Source: Inia geoffrensis
Lineage: Eukaryota; Chordata; Mammalia; Artiodactyla; Iniidae
DNA: 64,000 nucleotides
Assembly (NCBI GenBank): GCA_036417435.1
Contig: CM070907.1
Span: forward strand, 59,442,001 to 59,506,000
Reading direction: 5' to 3'
The stretch's first letter is position 1; every line of letters begins with the position of its first letter. The notes beneath the pieces are model-generated. The model did not search any database. It was not told the origin of the DNA and worked only from the letters and a program-made list of their open reading frames with translations. Below are positions 35,275 through 47,395 of the stretch, in pieces. Made by a program: the position numbers and the translations under genes.

Positions 35275-36890
35275 ATTTTAAACTGTTGGAGAATAAAAAT
35301 GTGTTCCCACTCCCCCAGACTAAAAAATGTAAATGTTTTCCACATCATCTTTAAATGTTTTTTAAAAGAGAAGTAAATTATTACAGATAGAGCTTCCTTA
35401 CTATCTTTCCCTGACCTCATATCGCCTTCTTCCTCCTCAAAGGAAAAATCTTCTTGAAGCTGGTGTTTAATCTTCTCTTCCATGTTTTTATATTTCAACT
35501 TTGAATGTAGAGTTCCATAAACAACATATAATGTTATTTTTATTTTATTAAACATAAATGTTAATACTGTCTATGAATTTTATTGCAATTTAATTACGTT
35601 ATCCTACCCTATGCTTTCAAAATGTATGTTAGTGACTAAACACTATTCTAAGTGCTATGTAATATTTATGAATGAAACACAAGTTATTCACTCTACTACA
35701 AATGGATATTTTAGAAGAATTTGATCTGCTGCTGTGATTAAAAATGCTGAGTGGTCTTTTTGTGTGTCTCCTTGTGCACAAGTTCCAGAATGCCTTTAGG
35801 ACCTGCACCCAGAACTGTAATCTCTGGTTCATTCAATATACACTTCCTCAACTTTCTTATATTTTTACATTGTTCAACAAAGTGTAAAAATTTGCATTCT
35901 CATAAGCAGGGTATGAGTTTTCCTTTTCACTTAAATTTTCATCAAACCTCAATTGTATTCCATTCATCCATGTTAATCCTCTAAGCAATTCTAGACTTTT
36001 AAAATTACTTTAGATTTATACCACATTAATATCATGTTAGTGCATCTCTCACTTCTTAAAATGTCTCTCAAAATTATCTTTGCTATTCCTACCCCTATAC
36101 TCACCAATATTAATTTCAGGATCAACTTATCAAGTTCTATGGGAAATTCTATGGTGAATTGTATCTAGAATTGTACTGAATTTGTACATTAATCTGGGGA
36201 CAATTGGTATCTTTATGATATTGACTCATAATCCACTGATATGATTTATAGTATTTTGTAATTATGTCTACAAAGCCCTTGCAAATATTTGATACATTTA
36301 TTCCTGGATATCTTCATGTTTTCTTAAAATTGTAAATGTTATTTTTGGTGGCTTTTTTTTTTTTTTTTTTGTCTGCCTTGCTATCAAGTTTTACTAGCTT
36401 CATAAAATTAGCAGGGTAGCAATTGTGTTTTCTATTTTCTAAAATAAATCTTTAAACATCACAGAGATTTTCTTTTGGGAGCAGCAGACTCATTACTTAT
36501 TCAATTCATTAAGAGATCCTTGGGTCAGCTTTTACATTCATTATACAGCAGTTATGATGTTCTTTATATTTTTATGGAAATTAAGAAACTCAACTGAGTT
36601 TAAACATGTTTTGTCTTATGATTTTAAATTATCTTTTAAATATACTTATAGTTTCCCTTTATTTTGATATTGACTTTTTTTTCTTAGACCAGTCCACCAT
36701 TTTCTAGAAATAAGGACTTTGGATTTGTTGACTTTATTTCCTCATTTTATATTAAGTAACTTTACTTAGTATTTCCGTATTTAATTCATTTTATTTATCA
36801 GGATTTGTTATTTTACTAACTTCTTTATTTTCTTTTTCTCTTTACCTGTCCAGGGACATTTACTGCCCAGCATTTTGTTTTTGAAAAAAA
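35275..36890 (-). mobile_element. Old L1M/HAL1 ORF2 stretch, diverged
   Basis: Blocks such as 'tcaggatcaacttatcaagt' (36118-36137), 'gtactgaatttgtacattaa' and 'gatacatttattcctggata' follow reverse-complement L1 ORF2 over about 1.6 kb. A 20-T run interrupts at 36,352-36,371. No long open frame survives. Confidence 0.6.
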
Positions 36891-37850
36891 CTTACTCATA
36901 GCAGGGGTTGAATATTCAACAAAGAATGAGAGAAGGGAGGGATAGCAGAAGCAGTTTTTGTATTATATTTTAGTATGACTTCTTTGAAAAAGAACAGGTC
37001 CAGTCTTTAAGATATTCTGGCCAAGGAAAATTGAGCCAATCCCTTGCATGGAAATCCACAGGATACCCGCAGTGGCAAATGCACCTCTCCTCTACCACCT
37101 CAGCTAGCACAGCCTGGAGGTTGACAGCTCCCACACACGGGGGCTCTGTTCTGGAAGCCACTGCTCTCCCCAGAGGGCACTTGCCTCCCTCTTTCAAAGC
37201 TACCTGGACTTCCAGAAAACTGGCTTTTCACCTCATCCTTCTATGCAACTGAACTGTCCATTTTCCCCAGGGTTGGTCCTGAGAGCCCGGATGCGTGTCT
37301 CTGAAGTCATTTTCCATATGGTGTCAGCCATTTAAAGGAGCCCATCCTGGGAATCTCTGCACTTTGTACCATAATTTAAAATAATCCTGGAGACTTACGG
37401 GCAAACTGACTCTTTCACAGACTCTTTTTGAGCCTCAGGGGCATCTCTGGGCTGATGGCTAGCCTGCCTGTTAACCTAACCCAACTCCAGCCTTTCCTAA
37501 GGGGGCCTCCAGGTCTGAAGACTCAGCCTCTAGGATAACTTGGGAAGCAGGAATATGTCTGTCTCTTGAGGACTCATCATCATATGGCAGGAGACTCAGC
37601 CCTACAGGGTGCTGGCAGCAGTTGGGCCAATTGGAATCTTGCACCCAGGCTCTCTCTTCCCTCAGAGGGCAAAGAAACCCAGAGCACCTCCGGATTTTAA
37701 CCTGGCTCCCATTCAGGTTAACCTTCCTCCTCATCCAGCCACTAGGCTTGGGGCTTAGGGACAAGGGTTCCCAAAGACCTGAACAGATTCGGTTCTCCCA
37801 AAATTCCTTCTGCAGTTCAACAAATCACCCCCAGCCCCTATTTCCATCAC
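36891..37850. other. GC-richer single-copy block, unassigned
   Basis: Base composition shifts clearly above the surroundings. Frames at 36970-37197 (-), 37471-37764 (-) and 37622-37888 (+) overlap on opposite strands with no domain. It could be an unrecognised old repeat, a lncRNA exon or a regulatory block; the sequence alone does not decide. Confidence 0.35.
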
Positions 37851-38251
37851 CATTTTTATTTATTTATTTTTTAGTTTTATCGAGATAATTGTATTTTCTT
37901 TTCTCTACTGACTGGAAGGTATAGATTTTAGTTATTATTCAGTGGTTTTCCTTAAGTTTTGAAGATATAAATTGGCCTCTAAACTTTTCTAACAAAATTA
38001 AGAAACGCATTGTCTCTATCACACTACCAAATATGTGAGCCGTTTACATGTTTAATTACACATTTAACAGACCCTCTTCTGTGTCGTTACTGTGATAGAA
38101 AGTCTCTTCTCATTGTTCCTGTTAAATATCCCTACTTTTAGGTATCCAGCAGTTGACTTTACTAGCATATTATCAAGTTTTGTGCTTATCGTTTTCCCCC
38201 ACAACTTATCTCTGCATTTATTTTTCTTATCAATGTTACTTACTCGTTCTT
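37851..38251. other. No recognisable feature; AT-rich
   Basis: Begins with a T/A-rich run that could be an old L1 tail, but the rest does not continue as L1 3' UTR. Confidence 0.35.
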
Positions 38252-38462
38252 TTTTTAATTCTGGGTCTGCGGCGGTTGGGCCATTGCCGGCGGCCAGGGG
38301 CTGAGGAGACCAGCGTGAGGCTTGCAGCTTCTGGCTGCGCGAAAGAGAGCTGGCAGCGCGCCACTGGAGGCCGCACGGCGCACGAGCGTTTTCACGTAAC
38401 CCCCTTGAATCTCGCGAGAGTGCAGGAGCTCAGGCCTCCTCCCTGCGCCCGGGCGCACACCT
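38252..38462 (-). pseudogene. CpG-dense retroposed 5'-UTR-like insert
   Basis: About 200 bp with some 20 CpGs in otherwise CpG-poor, AT-rich DNA. Read on the minus strand it looks like the first exon of a CpG-island mRNA. It has a TCTCGCGAGA palindrome (38410-38419), a known core-promoter motif, and then an ATG at 38282-38284 opening a nine-codon frame (MAQPPQTQN) with a stop at 38255-38257. An A-rich run (T tract 38250-38256) follows directly. This suggests reverse transcription primed inside an mRNA. Only a weak TTACTC flank repeat was found. The source gene is not recognised; a live orphan CpG island is the alternative. Confidence 0.45.
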
Positions 38463-38975
38463 AGTTACTCTGTTTAGTGAGGGAGTTGGAGTGCTAAAGT
38501 CAGCTAGCTTTGGTAAATAGGAAAACGTTTTCATTTTTTTTCACCCCTATTCGGCAAGTTATAGAATTCTAAACTCTTCAGCATTTTGGATATTATTCTG
38601 TGCTTCTTTTATCTTAGAGATTCACCTAGTTTGTTTATAGGTTTACCTCCCTTTCCTCTTCTATTATCCCTTCCATTGGATGACAAACTCCATCATCTTT
38701 CTGGAAGCCACAGAGAATAGAAAAGGTCTGAAGAAACAGATAAAGGTAAGGAAGGTGTTGAAGGCGCTGCAGCTTGTCAGTTTATAGTGTCGAGAGAGAA
38801 ACAGAGAGAGCAGTTTGTTTCCTACTTCGGCGTTTTCAGGCTGGTGTGGCAAAAGGACGAGTCAATTAGTGAGCTGAAGATTCTGCCCGTGAAGGGTTAG
38901 ATCACCAGATTCTGATTCAGGAGGGACAAAAGTAAACTCAGAAAAGGTGTGATTTTTACAGATGTATGTATTTTA
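38463..38975. other. No recognisable feature
   Basis: No named repeat. The minus-strand frame 38664-38852 has no domain. A GA-rich stretch lies near 38,790-38,815. Confidence 0.35.
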
Positions 38976-38979
38976 CTTA

Positions 38980-39615
38980 TGTAACCGAACTGAACTTGGG
39001 TCTGCTTGCCCCTGTGCAGTGAAGTCAGTCTACTGACACCAGGTTTGGTGAAGGAAAGTGCAGTGTTTATTGCAGGGCACCAAGTAGAGAGCCCAGACAG
39101 CTAGTGCTTAGAAGGCCTGAATTCCCCGAAGACTTTCAGGGAAAGGTTTTCAAGGACAGGGTAAGGGATGGGGGTTGTGGGGTGCGTGATCAGCTCCGTG
39201 GACATTCTTCTGATTGGTTGGTGGTGAGGTAATCAGTAGTCAACGCATCGACCTGGTTCCAACTGGTGTGGGGTCTACATGCTTGTGGGCAGCATCCAGT
39301 TAACTTCTTCCACCTGGTGGGGGTTTCTGTATCTGCAGAGCAGCTCAAGGGACGTGGCTCAGAATATTATCTATAGCCCTTGAGGAGGAACTAAAGGTCC
39401 TTGACTTTGTTTAATGGCTAAACTATTATTATTTTGTCTTGCTTGACTGTTTTCCTTTCTTTCTGCATTTTCTCACTTCGCTGATTAAATTTACTCTTAG
39501 TAACTCGGGGAAGCCATAGGCAGCTAAAGTTTCTCTTCAGACAAGAGGCAGGAGGAGGACACGGAGGGAGGGGGTGCTCTCCTAGGAAGGCCCCTTAGGG
39601 TCCTGCTCAGTTACA
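38980..39615 (-). mobile_element. ERV1-type solo LTR
   Basis: On the minus strand it begins TGTAACTGAG and ends CGGTTACA, so it has TG...CA ends with a 6-bp TGTAAC/GTTACA inverted repeat. A 4-bp duplication CTTA (38976-38979 and 39616-39619) is the size made by gammaretrovirus-like (class I) integrases. At 636 bp it has a CCAAT-type box (complement at about 39211-39216), a polyadenylation signal (complement at 39065-39070) and a following GC/T-rich R-U5-like part. No internal retroviral genes remain, so recombination between two LTRs probably removed them. Confidence 0.85.
39065..39070 (-). promoter_or_regulatory. LTR polyadenylation signal
   Basis: AATAAA on the minus strand inside the solo LTR, about 86 bases before its 3' end, as expected at the R/U5 border. 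Confidence 0.7.
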
Positions 39616-39827
39616 CTTAGAGCAGCTTCTGGTTGACTCCACATTAAGAAAATCCAATGCTGAGGAATTTTGAATCCCTTCAATTATCTGGAAACTTTCG
39701 TTTTCATCTTTAGCCCTGGCTCAGCACTTTTTTTCCCGTGTAAACTGCCCACTGCAGGGATGGTCTGACCATTCTCTATGGGCTGTCTTGTTTCCCCACC
39801 CATTGGATCAAGTTGGAAACACAGACT

Positions 39828-40034
39828 TTTTTTTTTTTTTTTTCGGTACGCGGGCCTCTCACTGTTGTGGCCTCTCCCATTGCGGAGCACAGGCTCCTGA
39901 CGCACAGGCTCAGCGGCCATGACTCATGGGCCCAGCCGCTCTGCGGCATGTGGGATTCTCCCGGACCGGGGCACGAACTCGTGTCCCCTGTACTGGCAGG
40001 CGGACTCTCAACCACTGGGCCACCAGGGAAGCCC
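39828..40034 (-). mobile_element. CHR-type SINE, short form
   Basis: The duplication 'aacacagac' is at 39818-39826 and 40035-40043 (the T-run on the left blurs the edge). Poly-T tail at 39827-39843; the head ends 'ggccaccagggaagccc'. Confidence 0.97.
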
Positions 40035-40343
40035 AACACAGACCTTTTGACTAATTTCCTCAAAGAATCTTGATGTCACTTATCCCAAGGTGAAATAGAT
40101 GTGACTGGATTGAGGGAAGACAGAGGGTCGCATTCTCCACAGTAAAAATTTAAGTTTGATTATTAGATAATTATATTCCTATTTTTGAAAACAAACATAT
40201 AAAACTCAAAAAAGAAAAGAAATTATTTCTTCAGCTCTGACTCCAATATATCCAGTATCTGAAGTCCTGGGATTTAGTCAGTCTTTCTCCCTCTTTGTCT
40301 CTCTGTTTCTATCTATCTCTCAGTTTATTCTCTCCTCTCTGTT

Positions 40344-41131
40344 ATTTTTTTAGTTAATTTTTTAATTGCAGTATAGTTGATTTACAATGTTTTGTTAGTT
40401 ATACGTGTACAGCTAAGTGATTCAGTTATATATATACATATATCCACTCTTTTTTAGATTCTATTCCCATATAGGGCATTATAGAGTATTTAATAGAGTT
40501 CCCTGTGCTATACAGTAGGTTCTTACTAGTTATCTATTTTATATGTAGTAGTGTGTATATGTCAATCCCAATCTCCCAATTTATCCCTCCCTCCTTTCCC
40601 CTTGGTAACCATAAGTTTGTTTTCTATCTGTGACTCAATTTCTGTTTTGTAAATAGGTTCATTTGTACCATTTTTTTAGATTACACATATAAGCGATATC
40701 ATAATATTTGTCTTTATCTGTCTGACTTATCTCACTCCATATGACAATCTCTAGGTCCATCCATGTCACTTCAAATGGCGTTATTTAGTTCCTTTTTTAT
40801 GGCTAATATTCCATTGTATATATGTACAATATCTTCTTCATCCATTTCTCTGATGGACATTTAGGTTGCTTCCATGTGCTGGCTATAGTAAATAGTGCTG
40901 CAGTGAACATTGGGGTGCATGTATCCTTTCAAATTATGGTTTTCTCCGGATATATGCCCAGGAGTGGGATTGCTGGGTCATATGGTAGCTCTGTTTTTGG
41001 TTTTCTAAGGAATCTCCATACGCTTCTCCATACTGGCTGTACCAATTTACATTCCCACCAACAGTGTAGGAGGGTTCCCTTTTCTCCATACCCTCTTCAG
41101 AATTTATTGTTTGTAGATTTTTTGATGATGG
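40344..41131 (-). mobile_element. 5'-truncated artiodactyl-type L1, 0.8 kb
   Basis: The duplication TCTCCTCTCTGTT (40331-40343) / TCTCCTCTCTATT (41132-41144) has one mismatch. The left part is the 3' UTR and the right part the last few hundred bases of ORF2, including 'caggagtgggattgctgggt' (40960-40979) and the cysteine-knuckle region near 41,045-41,075. The 117-aa plus-strand frame at 40822-41175 is antisense. Confidence 0.93.
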
Positions 41132-41144
41132 TCTCCTCTCTATT

Positions 41145-42905
41145 CTTACCCTATTCTGTAATCTTTGTGCCTTAGGAAGAAAGAGACAGTTTCACCCATA
41201 TTCTTTTGCAATGGAATCTCCAGACCCTACTGCCAAATAATTAAAGCCCTCCATTTAGTTTACCAAGGATGTGGCCAAAGCTTTGCAATTACCCATTGTG
41301 AGGTAGCCCTAAATAGTGTCCAACTGAGGCTGCTTTCTCCCGATTCTCTTTACTTGCTAGAGCTGGGAGCAACACATGTTGTTTTTAATTTGTCTACCAG
41401 AATTATATTTTCCTTTATAACATGATTAATAAACATGTAATTGAGTCCCTTTACATCCATTTATAGATAAAACAAACTAACTAACCAGGGAGACTGGAGC
41501 GCCATGAAATCAATATATTTTACACTCAAAGTACTGATTGATGAGTAACTATGAGAAAGAAGAATAATATCTGACATAAAGCTCAAACCATAGATCAATT
41601 TGCACAAATACTGAATTACAATGGACTTATGTAGAGAAAACAGTGAGACATACTTTTGTCACATTCATTAACATAAAATAATTACATAGAATAAAAATGT
41701 ACTCTCTTTTACACCACTGACCTTAGAGAAATTTAACTTTTCAGTGCGTCTGAAGACACATGAGATATGAGAACACAGAGATAACAATTGTCTTAGAAGT
41801 TCCTTTGGGCCAGATGAAGGAATTCAGATTCTATCCTTTAATGACTATGATTCTATAAATGACTAAACCTGTTCCAAATCTCACATTTTTCTGTAAAATG
41901 GGAACTAATATATAATTTCTAAGGCTATTAGGGAAATGCAAGAAAATGGTATTTGTGAGGGTGTTTCTACAAATATAGAAAAAGTAATCAATTCTAGTTC
42001 TTAAATTCTATTCTGTCCTTAAAAAGAGTAGCTTATAAATGTAATTTACAAATATGAAATAAAAGTTAAAACAAAACTTGAAATATCATATTTAAATAAA
42101 ATAGTTACAAAGATCGGGTTTTATTTTCCCCTAAGACTTTTTGTTTTTGTTTTCCCTCCCCAAAGTTTTTACTGTTTTCATACAACTGCTTTTGGCTCTA
42201 AACTAACACCTTTCAAATGATGTAAAGCGATGTGATGTGGAAATTGCTAGAAAGCAAAAGGAGTCAAGCACACAGGAACAATCTTTATTCCTTTGAGAGA
42301 AGCAATTGCATAACTACAGATGGAAATTACACGAAGTCTTATTTACAAAGCCATTTTTCCCTGTTCTTTCAATATTGGAAATGAAATCACTGTTAAGAGA
42401 GCTGTCAGACCTTATATATTTCAAATGATCCAATCACTCTAATTCTCTATCTTCTTTCCCAGATATAATGCATTTTCCATTGTTTCTAATTCCATTAATG
42501 AGGAAAAAGATATGCAAGTAAATGCCTGTTATAAAAATAATAATCTTATTAGGGTCACAAATGGGCTGAAGGTAAAATATGATTCAAAACAAACCATTTT
42601 CAGAAGATTTAAAGGACTTCATCTGTAAAGTGGATTACCAGAACAATAACAGCTTCATTGTCTGATGAAAATTAACCGAAATTAAATGCACATATATATC
42701 ATAAGGAACTAATTCAAGTTATATTGTATAACGTGCTTCTCATTTTAAGTTATTACTTTACAATCCAGGTTTAGATGACTCCAGGCAGGCATGAAGTTTA
42801 GTTCTTCCTGAAATAATCAGATACTGGCCCCCATAATAATTGCTCAGAAAGGTTTTGGGAATAGCTCATATTATCTCCACAGCTGGTGAGAGTGACAGAG
42901 ATAGT
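41145..42905. other. No recognisable feature (a faint MIR scrap near 41,880)
   Basis: About 1.75 kb of AT-rich DNA with no clear repeat or coding evidence. 'tttttctgtaaaatgggaac' at about 41,887 hints at a MIR fragment. Confidence 0.4.
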
Positions 42906-42907
42906 AA

Positions 42908-43130
42908 TACCTGCTGAGTAAGAGCTCAGATTCTAGAGCTGAATTGCCTGTGTTCAATCTGTGTGACTCTGGGCAAGTCATTTACATTTCCTCATCTGTG
43001 TAATGGAGAATAACAATGTCCCCTATCTCATAGGATTTTCATAAGGATTAAGGAAGTTACACATATAAATAACTTAGAATAATGTCTGGCACAAATAAGC
43101 ACTTAAAACCGTTAGCTATGGTTATTCCTA
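42908..43130 (+). mobile_element. MIR SINE, nearly full length
   Basis: 'gtgactctgggcaagtcatt' (42962-42981), 'cctcatctgtgtaatggag', 'cataggattttcataaggat' and 'atgtctggcacaaataagca' give the whole MIR order. Confidence 0.9.
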
Positions 43131-43529
43131 AGCCATAATGACCTTGTACCTTAAGATCTTCAGTTTATATTTTGCCCCTAGCTATTCCAGATCAGCAGGT
43201 TATTTCATAGACATACTGGCTGTATGTCTCCCAGAACAGTTAAGAATGACTGTGAGGGCATAAGACCCTCACCCCTGAAACATGACCAGCCTGAGCTTCT
43301 GGGCCCTTGGGGAGGAATTGACATGAGTTGCCTCCACTCAACAGCTGGTTGCCATCTATAGTCCTCTTTTCACACAATTAAGTTGTAACTTTTACAGACA
43401 AAGGGGACCTGTATCATTTATATCTTTTTTTTTTAATTAGTTCTATCTTTCCATTAATCACAATCATCTCATACTTATTTCTTTCAGTTAGGCAAAAACC
43501 CAATACAAACTAACAACAAATGTAAACTG

Positions 43530-43960
43530 TAAAAGACACAACTGGGTCAGAGTTCAAATGATGTCACCTGGACTCTTGAACTTTCTATTGGCTCTATTGC
43601 TTTGCTTTGGGTTGGCTTCACTCTCTGTTAGGCTCAGGCAAATGTGACCATGCACAACTCCAGGTTTATATCTTCACAGTTAGCAATAGCAAAGATGCCC
43701 TTTCTCTCCTGCTCTCCAGGAGAGTCTGAGGCCTGAGTAGCTCTGCATGGGACAAATACTATCCCAGGAACAATTTAAAGGAAGTGCCTGGGAAATGTGT
43801 TCTCTGATTTTCAAAGCAGAGGTCACAGTGCCACCCCCATGGCAAAGGATGGGTGGCTCTGCTCTATCCAAACCACAGGGAAAAAGAGGCTGTGTTGCCC
43901 TGGTAATGGAGAAAGATATTGAACAGGGCAAAAGCAGCATATCTGTCACATTCCACCTTT
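43530..43960. repeat. Unassigned old interspersed repeat
   Basis: The phrasing 'ctattggctctattgctttg', 'ccaggtttatatcttcacag' and 'ggtaatggagaaagatattg' resembles a mammalian dispersed repeat I cannot name. The opposite-strand frames at 43680-43949 and 43747-44031 are therefore doubtful as genes. Confidence 0.35.
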
Positions 43961-44242
43961 CTCTTGCTAACTTCTTTCAATTGTACTATCCCATCAAACA
44001 TGGCTTCTCTGAAGTTTGGCATAGCAATTAATTTTTAAAAAATAATTTTTGTATGCCAAATTGAACATATAATAGTGTTAAGTAGAAGGTCAAACTTCTG
44101 GATTCATTAATCTTAACTCTGTAAAACATTTAGGACAATGTTTCCTAGTAGTCATAGTAAATATTTGTATTTTGCCCCTCATATGCCTTTAAGTACTATA
44201 ATTCCTTCACACTTTCAAAGTTTTTAAGTTTCCTAAGTTTTT

Positions 44243-44447
44243 TTTTTTTTTTTTGCGGTACGCGGGCCTCTCACTGTTGTGGCCTCTCCCGTTGCGGAGC
44301 ACAGGCTCCGGACGCGCAGGCTCAGCAGCCATGGCTCATGAGCCTAGCCACTCCACGGCATGTGGGATCTTCCCGGACCGGGATATGCACCCGCGTCCCT
44401 TGCATCGGCAGGTGGACTCTCAACAACTGCACCACCAGAGAAGCCCC
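44243..44447 (-). mobile_element. CHR-type SINE, short form
   Basis: A perfect 14-bp duplication, 'tttcctaagttttt', lies at 44229-44242 and 44448-44461. Poly-T tail at the left; the head ends 'caccaccagagaagccc', with small differences from other copies. Confidence 0.97.
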
Positions 44448-44757
44448 TTTCCTAAGTTTTTAAAAGATTTTATTGGCTCATTACTAGTAGTTTATTGATG
44501 TATTCACTATTTATTGAGCATTTACTTTATGCTTATCACTGTGATCATTATTGGCTCTCTTATATGTATAAATGATATATCTATATATCTACATATATTC
44601 CTTAGTCCTTACAACATCCTAAATCATTATAATGCTCTCACAGAGAATTAAATATAGATTGCCTTGTATTGTAGCTATTACTGTATGTATTTTATGCATA
44701 CTTATTAGAAAATACATTTATTAAGAATTGTGTTGTCTTCATTAGATACATTTTATT

Positions 44758-44850
44758 TTGAAATAGTTTTAAATTTACTGAAAAATGGCAGAGATACTAG
44801 TACATTACTTTTTTCATCTATATATCTACCACATTAATTGTCATAATGCC
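44758..44850 (-). mobile_element. Old L1M 3'-UTR fragment
   Basis: 'attttgaaatagttttaaat' followed by 'atggcagagatactagtaca' matches an L1M 3' UTR in reverse complement. Confidence 0.5.
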
Positions 44851-45184
44851 TTATGCTCAATAAATATTTCTAATATCAAGACTCACCAATTCTGTTGGTC
44901 ACTTTCATGAGGTAAAGAATTTAGAACTGTGTTTGGACAATTGTCCTGTTTAATTATATCCTTTTTATTATTGTGGTATTATTATTAACTGTAATACTAG
45001 GAAATACTCATTCATTTTCCCCTTAGAGAAAGGATAGAGGAAATAGAAAATAAACAATCATCACCAAAACATTAGCTTTGGTCTGTTATGGGTGTCTGGA
45101 TCAGAAACTGACAACAAGAAGGAGAATATTATTGGTTTTATCTAAATGAAAGATACTTATCAGAAACAAAAAATCATCTGGGAA

Positions 45185-45370
45185 TTTGATGTGATACAGT
45201 CATAAAGTTGGAATGGACCCTAGATATTATTCGGTCCAACTCCCATACTTTGCATATGAGGAAAAAGGTTCAGATGTGTTCAGTGACTTATAAGAAGGGC
45301 AATACACCTATTAAGAAACAATGCTGGAAATAAACCATGGTCTCTGATTCTAAATCCAGAACTTTTTCGC
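45185..45370 (-). repeat. Ancient mammalian interspersed repeat, family not assigned
   Basis: 'agttggaatggaccctagat', 'ttcggtccaactcccatact' and 'tgcatatgaggaaaaaggtt' follow a common ancient repeat that shares the MIR-like 'atgaggaaactgagg' block. Confidence 0.55.
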
Positions 45371-45539
45371 CTATACCAAAATGAATGGTATATTACTAAC
45401 CACTTAGGCAGTTCTTCTATACTAATTATCCTTTTGATAAGAATGTAGATTTCATCTCTTTTAATGTACCACTGAATGTTATGAGACTCTGCCATTGTGA
45501 GTGGCAACATCATGGCCTTTTTTCATCCAGGTTTTAATG

Positions 45540-45748
45540 CTTGACATTGCTAGATTTGAATTCTGCCTCTGCCACTCCTTTTAGTGATGTGGTAATCACC
45601 AAATTAATCTAACAAAGTTTTAGTTTTCCAAGGTATATATAATAACAATCTAAGTTTACTCTGAGGATCAAACTGGGTCTTGGCTTAAAGAACCTTCTTT
45701 AGAGCCTGGCATATAATAGGCAGTCAATTAGTACTGCTTCCTTTCTCC
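45540..45748 (+). mobile_element. MIR SINE
   Basis: 'gatttgaattctgcctctgc', 'ggtaatcaccaaattaatct' and 'gagcctggcatataataggc' follow MIR. It is immediately followed by a second MIR. Confidence 0.75.
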
Positions 45749-45784
45749 AACACTTCTGTGGAGAGGGATAATTTTTCTAGGAGA

Positions 45785-45985
45785 CAAGATAGTTTAGAAA
45801 AAAGCCTGGATGTGGGAGTATGACTAGGTACTAATCCAAGGCTTCCATTGTTTTATGTGCAACTAATGTCTCTGACATATGGGTTCTTCATCCGTTAAAT
45901 GGGGATAATATCTGTTTCATGTGATGTTATGAGGATTGAATGCCTAGCATACAGCAAGCACTCAGCAATTGTTCTATAAATTCTT
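45785..45985 (+). mobile_element. MIR SINE
   Basis: 'gttcttcatccgttaaatgg', 'ggataatatctgtttcatgt' and 'cagcaagcactcagcaattg' follow MIR. Confidence 0.75.
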
Positions 45986-46334
45986 CCATTTCCTATATTA
46001 GCTACCATTTGAAGCAAAATGAGATTTTGCTGATATTTTACATTTTTTTTAATGAGTTAAAAATTTGTTATAAAAATGTTTTTAAATTATCAACCTTGTT
46101 TATAATTCACTCCAGAGAATAAAGACAATGCAATAGAAAATGTCTATCTATAGCTCTTTATACACCTGTTTCCAAAAAAAACTACAATTAAAAAGTCCTA
46201 ATAAGAATATTTTCCAGAAAAAAATGCTTTATAAGAAATCTAGGTAATGACTCTTAGAATGTAAAAACAATGACCAATGTTCCTATTTATATGTGATATA
46301 GGTAATATATTCAGTAGAAGGAGGAAGATAACAA

Positions 46335-46530
46335 TAGCTAAACCTGCATTAGGTGCTTTATATAGTATCTTAAATTTTCAAAATAACCCTCTGTATTATT
46401 ATATTAACTTCACAGATGGGGAAACAAGGTTTCTAGAAAGTTAAATTATAACATGCCCAGCCTGACACCTTAGTAAGGTATTGACTCTAGATCTGAATCC
46501 AGATATGGTTGCCATCGAAGACATTTCTCC
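46335..46530 (-). mobile_element. MIR SINE
   Basis: 'taggtgctttatatagtatc', 'ttcacagatggggaaacaag' and 'tctagatctgaatccagata' follow the reverse complement of MIR. From 46,531 to 47,220 I see nothing else. Confidence 0.8.
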
Positions 46531-47224
46531 TTTCAGAAATTTTATTGTTCTTTACTGCTACACTCTATTTTCCTGTGATGAAGATAAGATGTAATAAAAA
46601 ATTAAGACAGAAAGTCTAGGAAAATTGAGAATACAAAAAGAGCAATACTGCACCTGGCTCTTCCTTCCCTAATTACTGGCTTCCTATTCAAAAGACAATA
46701 ACATGTACAAATACCTACACACCCATAGTTGATCATTTTGGTTGGCATCAGTAGAAATTAAAATAGACCGTGAGCAACCTCTCCTTTCCTGGATACCAGT
46801 CTTGTAATTAATGACCCCACTCTTTCTACTAGAACTAATTAGATTTTGTTAATTAGAAATTGAAACAAAAAGTGGTAACTTAAGAATAATTTGCTTATGC
46901 TATGGTAGAATTTATAAACATCACATCAATGGTTACATTCTGCATAACTTTATAATGCATAATTCATCAGGTCACTGTCTACATTCAGCATAATTTTTTA
47001 GTGCAAAAACTAAAAATTGTGGATATTTTCTGCAGGCTGAAGTTTTGAATAAAATATCAATTTCCCTTCACAGTTTATGAAAAGATCAGGCCCACTTTTA
47101 CATCCTCTATGTCTGGGACACTGTTCTCTTCGAGCCTCTATGCACTTTCCTCCTGTACAATTTTGAATCATGGCTCCATGGACAGCAGTGTGAGGGTTGA
47201 GCCTCAAGGCTGAGTTTGGGTGTA

Positions 47225-47395
47225 AGCTTCACGTCTTACTCACTACACAAATTTCAGAAAAACACTCATATCCTAATCTTCAGATTTTCCCTTATTTGTA
47301 AAATGAGAATACTCTTTCAGCCCCATTTTGAGATTTGTTGGAAGGTCCAAATGAGAAAACATTTTTGGGAATAGTGCTTGTGTGCAAATTGTAAA
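47225..47395 (+). mobile_element. MIR SINE
   Basis: 'tcagattttcccttatttgt' and 'aaaatgagaatactctttca' are the MIR core, in a diverged copy. Confidence 0.65.

Noticed and set aside
43680..44031. Opposite-strand frames of 89 and 94 codons
   Set aside because: They overlap each other and sit in a sequence that reads like a dispersed repeat.
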